From Pseudomonas brassicacearum subsp. neoaurantiaca (GTDB lineage: Bacteria; Pseudomonadota; Gammaproteobacteria; Pseudomonadales; Pseudomonadaceae): a stretch of DNA of 54,983 bases. Positions 43,301 through 51,122 of this stretch are shown here, piece by piece. Made by a program: the position numbers and the translations under genes. How positions within the stretch are numbered: the stretch's first letter is position 1; the number at the start of each line of letters is the position of its first letter. The notes under the pieces are model-generated. The model was not told the origin of the DNA and searched no databases. It saw only the letters and a program-made list of their open reading frames with translations. The stretch is taken from the NCBI RefSeq assembly GCF_013608025.1, contig NZ_VDLV01000048.1, positions 124 through 55,106 of the forward strand, read 5' to 3'.

Positions 43301-43447
43301 ACCGGCGGGATCCCGACCTTGAGTGCCGTCGTCAGTGCCAATGGGGCAACCAATATGGTGGTGAACGACTCCGGTGGTGGTATCACCGACCTGCTGACCA
43401 AGTCCGTCGGCGGCAGCCGTCGTATCATGTGGCGACAAATACAGTGA
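40355..43447 (+). CDS. pilY1: Type IV pilus tip adhesin / mechanosensor PilY1
   Basis: A 1030-residue exported protein with a signal peptide (SLWVALLSLYLAAPVYG). An N-terminal von Willebrand A-like domain has a MIDAS-type DDSGSM at 49-54 and Cys pairs near 70-110. The C-terminal half is the beta-propeller PilY1 domain (LLGDIINSPLVLASP, YGGDLKGRMWKFDL), ending with a calcium loop DTNNDGSINTLD at about 963-974. PilY1 sits at the pilus tip, promotes extension and takes part in surface sensing and cyclic-di-GMP signalling. It overlaps the end of pilX by 14 bases. pilE follows after 8 bases, with no room for pilY2. Confidence 0.94.
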   Translation: MRNIRALLGSLWVALLSLYLAAPVYGFTPSESPLLSAAAVTPNVMLLIDDSGSMNNIIWAAGFDPNVSRPAVYNCSSNTSCSNGVLLDPDDGNVLLASLLRGSCTSGWYGFYRGNLGKVCLRLPDPVGGGNTRYTTKYLAYLLTLANGSNRDFTTGSIPSDYRINVARDVSNDLVTGNRALRIGLATFNPPNSTNSGPGGYIARAVSDLSPVSGSVSQTQANTNYTALINAINGLGAVANTPLAESYYEVTRYFRGMAPFYNGTPSTYTSPIQYRCQKNFGVVITDGLPTYDRTFPTNDPLGGSRLPNWDGISTNDGTDPAGDGEGDTLYLDDIAKFAFDIDMRTTGTDVTGKSWESADFRRQYLNTYTVGFTATNQMLSDAARYGAGKYYQATDSEGLNSALSSALSDITSKAGSGGGGTSNGATLSSTSSYYQTTYDPKDWRGTIKAFGFTSTGTVNTAAMQWTTDTAIVPGATAPIYQSWNTATNVPITLAYGNFSPAQQTSLSQGLPTGITGNDLVEWSKGTNKTGLKVRSVLLGDIINSPLVLASPNDQTASDLVGDTSYSTYLATKATNMNASLVVNANDGFFSVINSTNGTRRYAYMPSSVLPSLEMIADPAYINGVSHKFLVDGQVGVFDAQLGSVWKTLALGGTGAGGRAFYAVQLFDASAGNAIRALWEISAPAIANTVHPFNDLGYAYARPEVARLADGRWAAFISNGYGSNSGVAALYVVDIRDGSLIRKIVVNSSETDNGLSSVKLRVNSQNVVQAAYGGDLKGRMWKFDLSGTSPTAWGLAFAGQPLFTAPGGATQPITAQPLLADNPQGGIQVFFGTGKFNESADKLNKDLQGFYSIWDAVGGGGQITVASLQAQSITNIFSGTTGQFVTTSQTDVAYPTKKGWYLPLVYNNALTGERVINPASLVLGRVVFTTAAVDTTDPCASFGTGKLIEVDAFNGKMLNYAVLDTNNDGSINTLDTISAGVVFTGGIPTLSAVVSANGATNMVVNDSGGGITDLLTKSVGGSRRIMWRQIQ

Positions 43448-43455
43448 GGTAAGGC

Positions 43456-43860
43456 ATGCACAAATCCAACCGAGGTTTCACCTTGATCGAAATCATGATC
43501 GTCATCGCGATCATCGGTATCGTGATCACCATCGGCTATCCGAGCCTGACCGAATACATGAAAAAGGCCCGGCGCACCGAGATCGCCTCGCTGTTGTCGG
43601 AGCAGGCGCAGATCCTCGAGCGTCATTATTCGAAGAGTAACGCCTACTCCGGCGTGACCGGCCTGAGCGCCGGCAATGATTTCTACACCATTGCTGCGAC
43701 GACGCTGACGGACCAGGCCTTCACTCTCACCGCCGTGCGCAGGACCGGATCGTCCATGGCGACGGACAAGTGTGGGGATTTCAGGATCGACAACACAGGC
43801 AAGCGGGACATCGTCAACGCCGCTGCCGGGGTCACCGCCAAGGACTGTTGGGGCCGCTGA
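43456..43860 (+). CDS. pilE: Minor pilin PilE
   Basis: A 134-residue pilin-like protein: leader MHKSNRG, mature start FTLIEIMIVIAIIGIVITIG with Glu5, then YPSLTEYMKKARRTEIASLL and a C-terminal Cys pair (KCGDFRIDN and KDCWG) enclosing the disulfide-bonded D-region. It is the last gene of the minor pilin operon, 8 bases after pilY1. Confidence 0.95.
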   Translation: MHKSNRGFTLIEIMIVIAIIGIVITIGYPSLTEYMKKARRTEIASLLSEQAQILERHYSKSNAYSGVTGLSAGNDFYTIAATTLTDQAFTLTAVRRTGSSMATDKCGDFRIDNTGKRDIVNAAAGVTAKDCWGR

Positions 43861-43874
43861 GTTAATCTTTTTTT

Positions 43875-43899
43875 GGGCGCCGTTTGCGCCCTTTGTCTT
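43875..43899 (+). terminator. Probable terminator after pilE
   Basis: GGGCGC-cgttt-GCGCCC is followed by TTTGTCTT, 14 bases after the pilE stop. The tail is only moderately T-rich, so some read-through to thiO is possible. Confidence 0.55.
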
Positions 43900-43916
43900 G
43901 AGAGTCGAAACAGAAC

Positions 43917-45017
43917 ATGACCAGGCAACAGCAAGTGGTGATCGTCGGCGGCGGAGTCATTGGCCTGCTGACCGCATTCAATCTCGCCTCGGAAGGGCAG
44001 CGCGTGGTGCTGCTGGATCGCTCCGGCGTCGGCCAAGAGGCTTCCTGGGCGGGCGGCGGTATCGTTTCGCCCCTATACCCATGGCGGTATAGCCCGGCGG
44101 TCACCGCGCTGGCCCATTGGTCGCAGGATTTTTATCCACAGCTGGGAGAACGTTTGTTCGCGGCTACCGGCATTGATCCGCAAGTGCGTGTCACCGGGCT
44201 GTATTGGCTGGACCTCGATGACCAGGACGAAGCACTCGCCTGGGCCAAACGGGAAGGGCGCCCGCTGCAGGCTGTGGATATCTCGCAGGTTCACGATGCA
44301 GTGCCGGTGCTGGGTTCGGGGTTTTCCCGGGCGATCTACATGGCCGATGTGGCTAACGTGCGTAATCCGCGCTTGGTGAAGTCCCTCAAGGCGGCCTTGC
44401 TGGCGATGCCTAATGTCACGCTTCACGAACACTGCGAAGTCGACGGGTTCATTCGCGACGGTGAGTACGTAGTGGGGGTGAACAGTTCTGCCGGTGAGAT
44501 TCGCGGCGATCAGGTGGTCTTGGCCGCTGGCGCCTGGAGTGGCGAGCTGCTCAAGACGCTGGGCTTGAAGCTGCCGGTCGAGCCGGTGAAGGGACAGATG
44601 ATCCTGTACAAATGCGCGGAGGATTTTCTCTCGAGCATGGTCCTGGCCAAGGGGCGCTATGCGATCCCGCGCCGTGACGGACATATCCTGGTTGGCAGTA
44701 CGCTGGAGCGTGAGGGCTTTGACAAGACGCCGACCGATGCGGCGCTGGAGAGTCTCAAGGCTTCGGCGGTGGCGCTGATTCCCGAGCTTGCCGATGCCGA
44801 GGTGGTAGGGCATTGGGCTGGGTTGCGGCCGGGGTCGCCGGAAGGGATTCCCTTCATTGGTAAAGTGCCGGGGTTTGCGGGGCTTTGGTTGAACTGCGGG
44901 CATTATCGCAATGGGCTGGTGCTGGCGCCGGCTTCGTGTCGGTTGTTTGTGGATGTGATGTTGGGGCGGGAGCCGGTGATTGACCCTGTGCCTTATGCGC
45001 CGGCGGGGCGGTTGTAA
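43917..45017 (+). CDS. thiO: Glycine oxidase ThiO (FAD-dependent)
   Basis: A 366-residue DAO-family flavoenzyme that oxidises glycine to the imine used for the thiazole ring of thiamine. The Rossmann motif VVIVGGGVIGLLTAFNLA is at 6-23, ASWAGGGIVSPLYPW follows, VKGQMILYK is in the middle, and a C-terminal WAGLRPGSPEGIPFIG is conserved. No other thi gene is nearby. It starts 56 bases after pilE. Confidence 0.93.
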   Translation: MTRQQQVVIVGGGVIGLLTAFNLASEGQRVVLLDRSGVGQEASWAGGGIVSPLYPWRYSPAVTALAHWSQDFYPQLGERLFAATGIDPQVRVTGLYWLDLDDQDEALAWAKREGRPLQAVDISQVHDAVPVLGSGFSRAIYMADVANVRNPRLVKSLKAALLAMPNVTLHEHCEVDGFIRDGEYVVGVNSSAGEIRGDQVVLAAGAWSGELLKTLGLKLPVEPVKGQMILYKCAEDFLSSMVLAKGRYAIPRRDGHILVGSTLEREGFDKTPTDAALESLKASAVALIPELADAEVVGHWAGLRPGSPEGIPFIGKVPGFAGLWLNCGHYRNGLVLAPASCRLFVDVMLGREPVIDPVPYAPAGRL

Positions 45018-45055
45018 GGTTCGGTTTTGATACTGCACCTATACTCAGACCCAAT

Positions 45056-45146
45056 TGTGGGAGCGAGCTTGCTCGCGAAAGCATTCTCACAATCGATGAA
45101 GATGTTGAATGTGCCGGCCTCTTCGCGAGCAAGCTCGCTCCCACAG
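45056..45146. repeat. REP pair (REPIN) after thiO
   Basis: TGTGGGAGCGAGCTTGCTCG and CGAGCAAGCTCGCTCCCACA face each other across a 45-base spacer. Confidence 0.9.
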
Positions 45147-45187
45147 GTTTTTGGGTTGTGTGCAGATGTGTGAATATCTGCAAAACC

Positions 45188-45215
45188 ATGTGGGAGCGAG
45201 CCTGCTCGCGAAAGC
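45188..45215. repeat. Single REP arm
   Basis: CATGTGGGAGCGAGCCTGCT plus CGCGAAAG is one left arm of the CCTGC variant with no partner downstream; the hexamer repeat follows 35 bases later. Confidence 0.8.
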
Positions 45216-45249
45216 GGTGGTTCAGCTAAATAAATCCTGGCTGACGCCG

Positions 45250-45306
45250 CGCTCTTGCTCTTGCTCTTGCTCTTGCTCTTGCTTTGGATCTTGATCTTGA
45301 TCTTGG
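45250..45306. repeat. Hexamer microsatellite (CTCTTG)n then (GATCTT)n
   Basis: Five or more consecutive GCTCTT units at 45251-45284 pass into three GATCTT units at about 45287-45305. The tract lies in non-coding sequence and looks prone to slippage. Frames through it give only low-complexity Arg/Ala or Ser/Cys peptides. Confidence 0.85.
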
Positions 45307-45317
45307 CGCCCCGTTAA

Positions 45318-45520
45318 ACCACGCTGGCCGAACGCAGGCATTGCGCAGTGGGCATCCCGGCATGGATGCCGGGATAGCCGCGCAGGGCCATGGATGGCCC
45401 ATCGCGGCGGGCCCACGGAGCAATGCCGGAGTGAGGGCACACCGAGCCTAGGCGAGGTGCCGAGTGGTGGGGCAGAGCGTTTTTGGTTACTTTTGGCGCT
45501 CTTTCCAAAAGTGACCCGCT
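45318..45520. repeat. Multi-hairpin intergenic element
   Basis: Three strong hairpins occur in 165 bases: ATCCCGGCAT-gg-ATGCCGGGAT (45354-45375), CCGCG...CGCGG enclosing GGGCCAT-gg-ATGGCCC (45378-45407), and GGTTACTTTTGG-...-CCAAAAGTGACC (45485-45516). From memory this block, with the preceding hexamers, recurs in intergenic regions of P. fluorescens-group genomes; I infer that it is a dispersed repeat or structured RNA, not a gene. The rest of the gap to 45713 shows nothing I recognise. Confidence 0.6.
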
Positions 45521-45713
45521 GTAAGAGCGGAACCGCCAGCAGCCGTTACCGCAGAAACGGATATACACACCGCCTCACAGCCAGCCAACCAGCCTTTGTG
45601 GGAATGGTCGGACAACTCCCTGATCCAAGCCGAATTTTCCGACGAGTTCTGGCGGTTGCCGTGACCGGGCGGTAGACGATGCTCTGCGGTAATCACACCC
45701 CCCCCGCTATGAG

Positions 45714-47060
45714 CTAATCCAACCCCAACTTCTTCAACCGATACCGCATCGACCGAAACGACAACTTCAACCGCTGTGCCGCCGCCGTGCGATTCCAGCG
45801 GGTCTCCTCAAGCGCCTGGAGGATGACCTTGCGCTCGACGTCTTCCAGATAATCTTCCAGATTATCGACCCACACCAGATCGGGATTGGCCACATCGCCT
45901 GCAACGTTGCTCTCGGCAAGGCGCAGGTCATCGGCCTCGATCTGCTGGCGTTCGCAGAGGGTGTAGGCCCGTTCGAGCATGTTCTCCAGCTCCCGCACGT
46001 TGCCGGGAAAACGGTAATTGCGCAGCGCGTCGAGTGCCGCTGGATGCAGCTTTGCCGCCGGATTGCCAGTGCTGGCGGCCAGGCGCTGAAGCATGTAGTT
46101 GGCCAGTGGCTCGATGTCTTCACGGCGTTCACGCAGGGGCGGGACGCGCAGTTCGATGACGTTCAGTCGGTAATACAGATCCTGACGAAAGCGCCCGGCG
46201 GCGACTTCGGCGTCGAGGTCTTTGTGAGTGGCGCAGAGGATCCGCACATCCACCACTTCTTCTTGCTGGCCGCCGACGGCGCGCACGGCTTTTTCCTGGA
46301 TGGCGCGCAGGAGCTTGACCTGCATCGCCAGCGGCAGGTCGGCTACTTCGTCGAGGAACAGCGTCCCGCCGTGGGCGGCCTGAAACAACCCGGGCTTGTC
46401 TTCGATAGCACCGCTGAAGCTGCCTTTGCGGTGGCCGAAAAACTCGCTTTCCATCAGTTCAGTGGGAATTGCCCCGCAGTTGACCGGCACGAAAGGCTGG
46501 CCGGCGCGCGGCCCTTGTTCATGGATCAGGCGGGCGACCAATTCCTTGCCACTGCCCGACTCGCCGCTGATATAGACCGGCGCCTGGCTTCGGGCCAGTT
46601 TTTCGATTTGCTTGCGCACGCCGCGCATTGGCGGCGAATCACCCAACAGAGCGCGTTCGACGGTCGCGCCGGGCGTGGTGCCCGGTGATAGGCGCAGGGC
46701 GCTACCGACCAATTCCCGCAGGCGAGTGAGATCGACTGGTTTGGTCAGGAAATCGAAGGCGCCAGCCTTCAGGGCATCGATGGCGACTTCCAGGCTGCCA
46801 TAGGCGGTGATCATCGCCACGGGGAGTTGGGAATACCGTTGCTGGATGTGTTTGACCAGCTCCAGGCCTGTGCCATCGGGCAGGCGCATGTCGGTGAGGC
46901 ACAGGTCGAAGGTTTCGGCCGCCAGCAGGGATTGGGCCTCGCTGAGATTCTTGGCGCTGCGGGTGTCGAGTTTCATCCTGCCCAGGGTGATTTCCAGGAG
47001 TTCGCGGATGTCCGGCTCATCATCGACGATCAGGATTCTTTGCCGTGAGCGTGTATTCAA
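45714..47060 (-). CDS. pilR: Sigma-54 response regulator PilR
   Basis: A 448-residue NtrC-type activator of pilin transcription. The receiver domain has DDEPDIRELLEI, phosphorylation site D57 (LCLTDMRLPDG) and a K in FLTKPVD. The AAA+ domain has Walker A GESGSGKE, LFLDEVADLP, and GSFSGA in place of the usual GAFTGA sigma-54 contact loop. A Fis-type helix-turn-helix ends the protein (RWNRTAAAQRLKLSFRSMRY). I chose the TTG at 47060, which overlaps the pilS stop (TTGA); the reading frame continues upstream but only inside pilS. It is cotranscribed with pilS. Confidence 0.94.
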   Translation of the reverse strand: MNTRSRQRILIVDDEPDIRELLEITLGRMKLDTRSAKNLSEAQSLLAAETFDLCLTDMRLPDGTGLELVKHIQQRYSQLPVAMITAYGSLEVAIDALKAGAFDFLTKPVDLTRLRELVGSALRLSPGTTPGATVERALLGDSPPMRGVRKQIEKLARSQAPVYISGESGSGKELVARLIHEQGPRAGQPFVPVNCGAIPTELMESEFFGHRKGSFSGAIEDKPGLFQAAHGGTLFLDEVADLPLAMQVKLLRAIQEKAVRAVGGQQEEVVDVRILCATHKDLDAEVAAGRFRQDLYYRLNVIELRVPPLRERREDIEPLANYMLQRLAASTGNPAAKLHPAALDALRNYRFPGNVRELENMLERAYTLCERQQIEADDLRLAESNVAGDVANPDLVWVDNLEDYLEDVERKVILQALEETRWNRTAAAQRLKLSFRSMRYRLKKLGLD

Positions 47061-48667
47061 ATCTGTTTCCGTCCGTGAGCAAAGGTGATGCGAAAGCAAC
47101 CGCCGCCATGGCGTGGTTTGAAGTCTAGGCGGGCCTGGTTGCTTTCGCACAGCTCACGGGACAGATAGAGCCCAAGGCCGGTGCCTTGGCTGCTGGTGGT
47201 GAAAAAAGGTTCGAACAGGTGCGCCTGCTGGTCGGGCGTTACGCCTGGGCCGTTGTCGATGATGTCCAGCGTGGCCAGTTGGCTATGGGGATCGACGAAC
47301 AGCTTCAGCCAGGCCTCGGCCTTGTCATGGACCAGCGCGCTGTGGCGCCAGGCGTTGCGCAACAGGTTGTCGAGCACTTGGGTCAGCTGGTCGGGGTCCA
47401 TGAGCGTGATGTAGTCGCCGGGGTCGATGCTCAGGTGAAGTTGTTGATGTCCTTCCGCGCTTTCGCGGGCCTGCCGGACAAAGTGTTCGAGGCAGCTTCG
47501 CAAATCCAGGCGCTGAGGGGCGGTTTGCTGGCGACGGGACAGTTGCAGAACGTTTTCGATGACGCGATTCATTCGTTGGGAGTGATCTTGAATAATCTGC
47601 GTCAGACGCCGGTCCGCGTCGTTCAGTTCCTCGGACTCGCGCAGCAATTGCGCGGCGTGGCTGATTGCGCCCAGCGGATTGCGGATTTCATGGGCGATAC
47701 CGGCGGTAAGACGCCCAAGGGATGCGAGCTTCAATTGCTGGGCGTGCTGGGCTACCTGGGCCAGGTCTTCGAGAAATATCAGGATCTGTTGCTGATCCTC
47801 CGCTCCGAGGGCGATGAAGCTGGGTTGCAGGGTCAGGCCCGTGCCGCTGATGGTCAGGCTTTGCGGGCGCAGGCTGGGGTTGTTCAGCCACAACTGCAAT
47901 CGCTCGACCAAGGCGCTGGAGTAATCGTCGATCCGTTGGCCGACCAGGTCATGCATGCCCAGCAGGTTCAAGGCGCTTTCGTTGGCCAGTTGAACCCTGC
48001 GTTGGCGATCCAGGACCAGGATGCCGGTGCGCATGCGCTGCAGGATCAGCGCATTGAGGGCTTCGAGGCTGAGCACCTCGCTGGCCTTCTGCTCGGCCAG
48101 GGTTTCGCTGGCTTCCAGTCGTCGGGTCAGGCGCTGCACCAGCAACGCGGCGGCAAAGCACAGGGCGCCCAGGGTGCCTGCTTGCAGATAGCTGCTGGGT
48201 CGGCTCGAATCGCTGAGACCGAGCACGAACGTCGAGCCAACGATGCCCAGGGTGGCGACGGCGGCGATCAACAGGCCGATTCGGCCCCGCAGCAAGGTGT
48301 TGCTGATCGCCACCGAGACGATGATCAGGTTGCCAATGGCGCTGGGGGCGCCGCCGGCGACGAAGAACAGCCACGACAGCAGCAGGACGTCGGTCAATGC
48401 CAGGCCGAACAACTGGGCAGGACGGCGGGTGTTTTCCAGAAACACCACCAGCAGGATGTTCAGTACCAGGTATAACCAACTGCCGCTGCGCAGCAGATCG
48501 TCGTTGGCGAACTCCAGCAGGCGGTTGTCCATGTTGCTGGAAATCAGCAGCACCAGGGTGATGCCGATGCTGAGGCGGTACAGGTGATAAAGACGCAGCA
48601 GGCGCTGCGCCTGTTTGACGCGAGGGAGCGGGGCTTCAGCGCTCACGAGTGCCTGGGCCTTGCTCAA
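47057..48667 (-). CDS. pilS: Sensor histidine kinase PilS
   Basis: A 536-residue membrane kinase partner of PilR. Six hydrophobic segments lie in the first 190 residues (for example LSIGITLVLLISS, LYLVLNILLVVFL, IGNLIIVSVAIS). A PAS domain follows at about 215-300, then the H-box GIAHEIRNPLG with H326, and the HATPase domain with N-box DNLLRNAWRHS and DNGPGV, GTGLGLYL. PilS senses major pilin in the membrane and sets its transcription through PilR. The start overlaps the preceding small zinc-ribbon gene by 32 bases. Confidence 0.94.
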   Translation of the reverse strand: MSKAQALVSAEAPLPRVKQAQRLLRLYHLYRLSIGITLVLLISSNMDNRLLEFANDDLLRSGSWLYLVLNILLVVFLENTRRPAQLFGLALTDVLLLSWLFFVAGGAPSAIGNLIIVSVAISNTLLRGRIGLLIAAVATLGIVGSTFVLGLSDSSRPSSYLQAGTLGALCFAAALLVQRLTRRLEASETLAEQKASEVLSLEALNALILQRMRTGILVLDRQRRVQLANESALNLLGMHDLVGQRIDDYSSALVERLQLWLNNPSLRPQSLTISGTGLTLQPSFIALGAEDQQQILIFLEDLAQVAQHAQQLKLASLGRLTAGIAHEIRNPLGAISHAAQLLRESEELNDADRRLTQIIQDHSQRMNRVIENVLQLSRRQQTAPQRLDLRSCLEHFVRQARESAEGHQQLHLSIDPGDYITLMDPDQLTQVLDNLLRNAWRHSALVHDKAEAWLKLFVDPHSQLATLDIIDNGPGVTPDQQAHLFEPFFTTSSQGTGLGLYLSRELCESNQARLDFKPRHGGGCFRITFAHGRKQI

Positions 48668-48869
48668 GGTGAGCCTGGCTGCAATACCATTGCTGTTGGA
48701 GCGTCAGTGCGCGATCCCGTGGCAGGTGCACGCCGCAATGGGCGCAACGAACCATGGGCGGCGCGTCCTGTTCACGGGTTGCGTTGGGCGCGGAAGTGCT
48801 GGCCTTGAATTTGCGCCAGAACCATACCGCGGCGGCAATCAGGGCGATCCAGAACAGTAGACGAAGCAT
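48636..48869 (-). CDS. Small membrane-anchored zinc-ribbon protein (PP0621 family)
   Basis: A 77-residue protein with an N-terminal membrane anchor (LRLLFWIALIAAAVWFWRKF) and a cytoplasmic zinc-binding part VRCAHCGVHLPRDRAL...WYCSQAHLE (two CxxC/C-type pairs plus His). It resembles the small PP0621 family found beside pilS in pseudomonads; its role is unknown. Its end overlaps the pilS start by 32 bases, so the two are probably coupled. Confidence 0.85.
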   Translation of the reverse strand: MLRLLFWIALIAAAVWFWRKFKASTSAPNATREQDAPPMVRCAHCGVHLPRDRALTLQQQWYCSQAHLEQGPGTRER

Positions 48870-48948
48870 GATGGGCGGCTTTTTGGCTAGAGATCAGGCA
48901 GTTTAGCCAAGGACTGGAACGGCGCACAGCGCAATAAAACCCAGGCAC

Positions 48949-48978
48949 AAAAAAGGAGACTCGCGAGTCTCCTTTTTT
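48949..48978. terminator. Bidirectional terminator between bamD and the pilS operon
   Basis: AAAAAAGGAGACTCG-CGAGTCTCCTTTTTT is a perfect dyad: an A-run, a 9-bp stem and a T-run. It ends bamD on the minus strand. Confidence 0.92.
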
Positions 48979-48991
48979 GTCGGGCCTAGTC

Positions 48992-50008
48992 TTAGTCGAA
49001 CAGGCCGAATGTCATGTGGCTGAACCAGGAACGGTCGCCGGACTCGTTCTCAGGCTCGGGTTCTTCGATCACGTCGCCGTTTTCGTCCTTTGGCTTGAGC
49101 TCGTTCGGAATCGCTTCCTTGGCGTCCTGGAACTGGCGCTGTACGTCCTGGTTGGCGCGGGTTTCGCCCGGCGGCAACGGTGGACGGGATTCGATCATGC
49201 CCAGTGTCGCCTTGCTCAGCCACGAACGGTTGTCCGCCTCGTCGACGCGCGGCGTGAACTGGCCGTCGACCAGGGAAGGGTGGTCCGGGTAGTTCAGCTT
49301 CAGGGTTTCCAGGCTGGTGGCCGCGAGCTCATCCAGGTGCAGGCGCTGGTAGGCTTCGGTCATCACCGCCAGGCCGTCGCCGACCGATGGGGTTTCCTGG
49401 AAGTTTTCCACCACGTAGCGGCCACGGTTGGCGGCGGCAACGTAGGCCTGGCGGGTCAGGTAGTAGTCGGCCACGTGGATTTCGTAGGAAGCCAGCAGGT
49501 TGCGCAGGTAGATCATGCGCTGCTTGGCATCAGGCGAATAGCGGCTGTTGGGGAAGCGGCTGGTCAGCTGGGCGAACTCGTTGTAGGAGTCGCGCGCGGC
49601 GCCCGGGTCACGCTTGGTCATGTCCAGCGGCAGGAAGCGCGCCAGCAGGCCGACGTCCTGGTCGAAGGAGGTCAGGCCCTTGAGGTAGTAGGCGTAATCG
49701 ACGTTCGGGTGCTGCGGGTGCAGACGAATGAAGCGCTCGGCGGCGGACTTGGCCGCTTCCGGCTCGGCGTTCTTGTAGTTGGCGTAGATCAACTCCAGCT
49801 GCGCCTGGTCGGCGTAGCGACCGAACGGATACCGCGACTCCAGCGCCTTCAATTTGGCGGTGGCGCTGGTATAGCTGTTGTTGTCCAGGTCGTTCTGCGC
49901 CTGTTGGTACAGTTCGACTTCGCTCAGGTTTTCGTCTACGACTTCCTTCGACGAGCAAGCAGCAGTCAATGCGAGGATGGCGATCAGCAGCAGGTGTTTC
50001 ACTTGCAT
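48992..50008 (-). CDS. bamD: Outer-membrane assembly lipoprotein BamD (ComL)
   Basis: A 338-residue essential lipoprotein of the BAM complex. The signal peptide MQVKHLLLIAILALTAAC has lipobox LTAAC with Cys18, to be cut by LspA. The TPR-like body (LSEVELYQQAQNDLDNNSYT, ALESRYPFGRYADQAQLELI, FIRLHPQHPNVDYAYYLKGL) is standard; a C-terminal extension of about 80 residues (rich in Pro, Glu and Asp) is longer than in E. coli and typical of Pseudomonas. I chose the ATG at 50008 because it starts the signal peptide. It is divergent from rluD. Confidence 0.95.
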   Translation of the reverse strand: MQVKHLLLIAILALTAACSSKEVVDENLSEVELYQQAQNDLDNNSYTSATAKLKALESRYPFGRYADQAQLELIYANYKNAEPEAAKSAAERFIRLHPQHPNVDYAYYLKGLTSFDQDVGLLARFLPLDMTKRDPGAARDSYNEFAQLTSRFPNSRYSPDAKQRMIYLRNLLASYEIHVADYYLTRQAYVAAANRGRYVVENFQETPSVGDGLAVMTEAYQRLHLDELAATSLETLKLNYPDHPSLVDGQFTPRVDEADNRSWLSKATLGMIESRPPLPPGETRANQDVQRQFQDAKEAIPNELKPKDENGDVIEEPEPENESGDRSWFSHMTFGLFD

Positions 50009-50159
50009 GGCGGCTTGCGTCCCTATGACGGCCGCTGTCTTGGGCGGGGCCGTCCTGTTATGATGAGCGCCCCGTTGAAAAGCCTCGGGGCAAAAGACGC
50101 CGTATTTAACCACAAGCGCGCAGCCGAAACCAAAGGCTGTGCCGACGCCCAGTCCGAGC

Positions 50160-51122
50160 ATGTCCGATAAAATAGAACTTCGCGCAGAGGTGCCGTCCGA
50201 TTTGGGCGGCCAACGCCTCGATCAAGTCGCCGCCCAACTCTTCGCTGAGCATTCGCGCTCGCGCCTTTCCGCCTGGATCAAGGACGGCCGCCTGACGGTG
50301 GACGGGGCGGTGATCCGTCCGCGCGACATCGTCCATGGCGGTGCCATCCTCGAGCTGACCGCCGAGCAGGAGGCCCAGGGAGAATGGGTCGCCCAGGACA
50401 TCGCCCTGGACATCGTCTATGAAGATGACGACATCCTGGTGATCAACAAGCCTGCGGGCCTGGTGGTTCACCCGGCGGCCGGTCATGCCGATGGTACCCT
50501 GCTGAACGCCTTGTTGCACCACGTGCCGGACATCATCAATGTGCCTCGCGCCGGTATCGTGCATCGCCTGGACAAGGACACCACCGGCCTGATGGTGGTC
50601 GCCAAGACCATCCAGGCGCAGACACAACTGGTCACGCAACTGCAAAGCCGCAGCGTCAGCCGCATCTATGAGTGCATCGTGATCGGTGTAGTCACCGCTG
50701 GCGGCAAGATCAACGCGCCGATCGGCCGTCACGGCCAGCAACGCCAGCGCATGGCGGTGATGGAAGGTGGCAAGCAGGCGGTCAGTCATTACCGCGTGCT
50801 GGAGCGTTTCCGTTCCCACACGCATGTGCGGGTCAAGCTGGAAACCGGCCGTACCCACCAGATTCGCGTGCACATGGCCCACATCAATTTCCCATTGGTG
50901 GGCGACCCGGCCTATGGCGGTCGCTTCCGCATTCCGCCGGCTGCCAGCCAGACCATGGTCGAATCGCTGAAGAATTTCCCGCGCCAGGCGCTGCACGCAC
51001 GTTTCCTGGAGCTGGATCACCCGACGACCGGCAAGCGCATGAGCTGGGAGTCGCCGTTGCCGGATGATTTCGTCTGGCTGCTGACGTTGCTCAAGCAGGA
51101 CCGCGAGGCGTTCATCGGATGA
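50160..51122 (+). CDS. rluD: 23S rRNA pseudouridine synthase RluD
   Basis: A 320-residue enzyme that makes pseudouridines 1911, 1915 and 1917 in helix 69 of 23S rRNA. An N-terminal S4-like domain (QRLDQVAAQLFAEHSRSRLS) precedes the catalytic RsuA/RluD domain with HRLDKDTTGLMVVAK (D138), NKPAGLVVHP and GRTHQIRVHMAHI. The ATG at 50160 gives the family N-terminus MSDKIELRAEVPSDLGG; one 21 bases upstream is an alternative. A 4-base ATGA overlap couples it to pgeF. It is divergent from bamD, an arrangement conserved in many gammaproteobacteria. Confidence 0.95.
   Translation: MSDKIELRAEVPSDLGGQRLDQVAAQLFAEHSRSRLSAWIKDGRLTVDGAVIRPRDIVHGGAILELTAEQEAQGEWVAQDIALDIVYEDDDILVINKPAGLVVHPAAGHADGTLLNALLHHVPDIINVPRAGIVHRLDKDTTGLMVVAKTIQAQTQLVTQLQSRSVSRIYECIVIGVVTAGGKINAPIGRHGQQRQRMAVMEGGKQAVSHYRVLERFRSHTHVRVKLETGRTHQIRVHMAHINFPLVGDPAYGGRFRIPPAASQTMVESLKNFPRQALHARFLELDHPTTGKRMSWESPLPDDFVWLLTLLKQDREAFIG

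Noticed and set aside
45222..45440. Small frames across the hexamer tract, giving repeated Arg/Ala or Gln/Glu peptides
   Set aside because: Composition is only that of the microsatellite; no ribosome-binding site or conserved motif.
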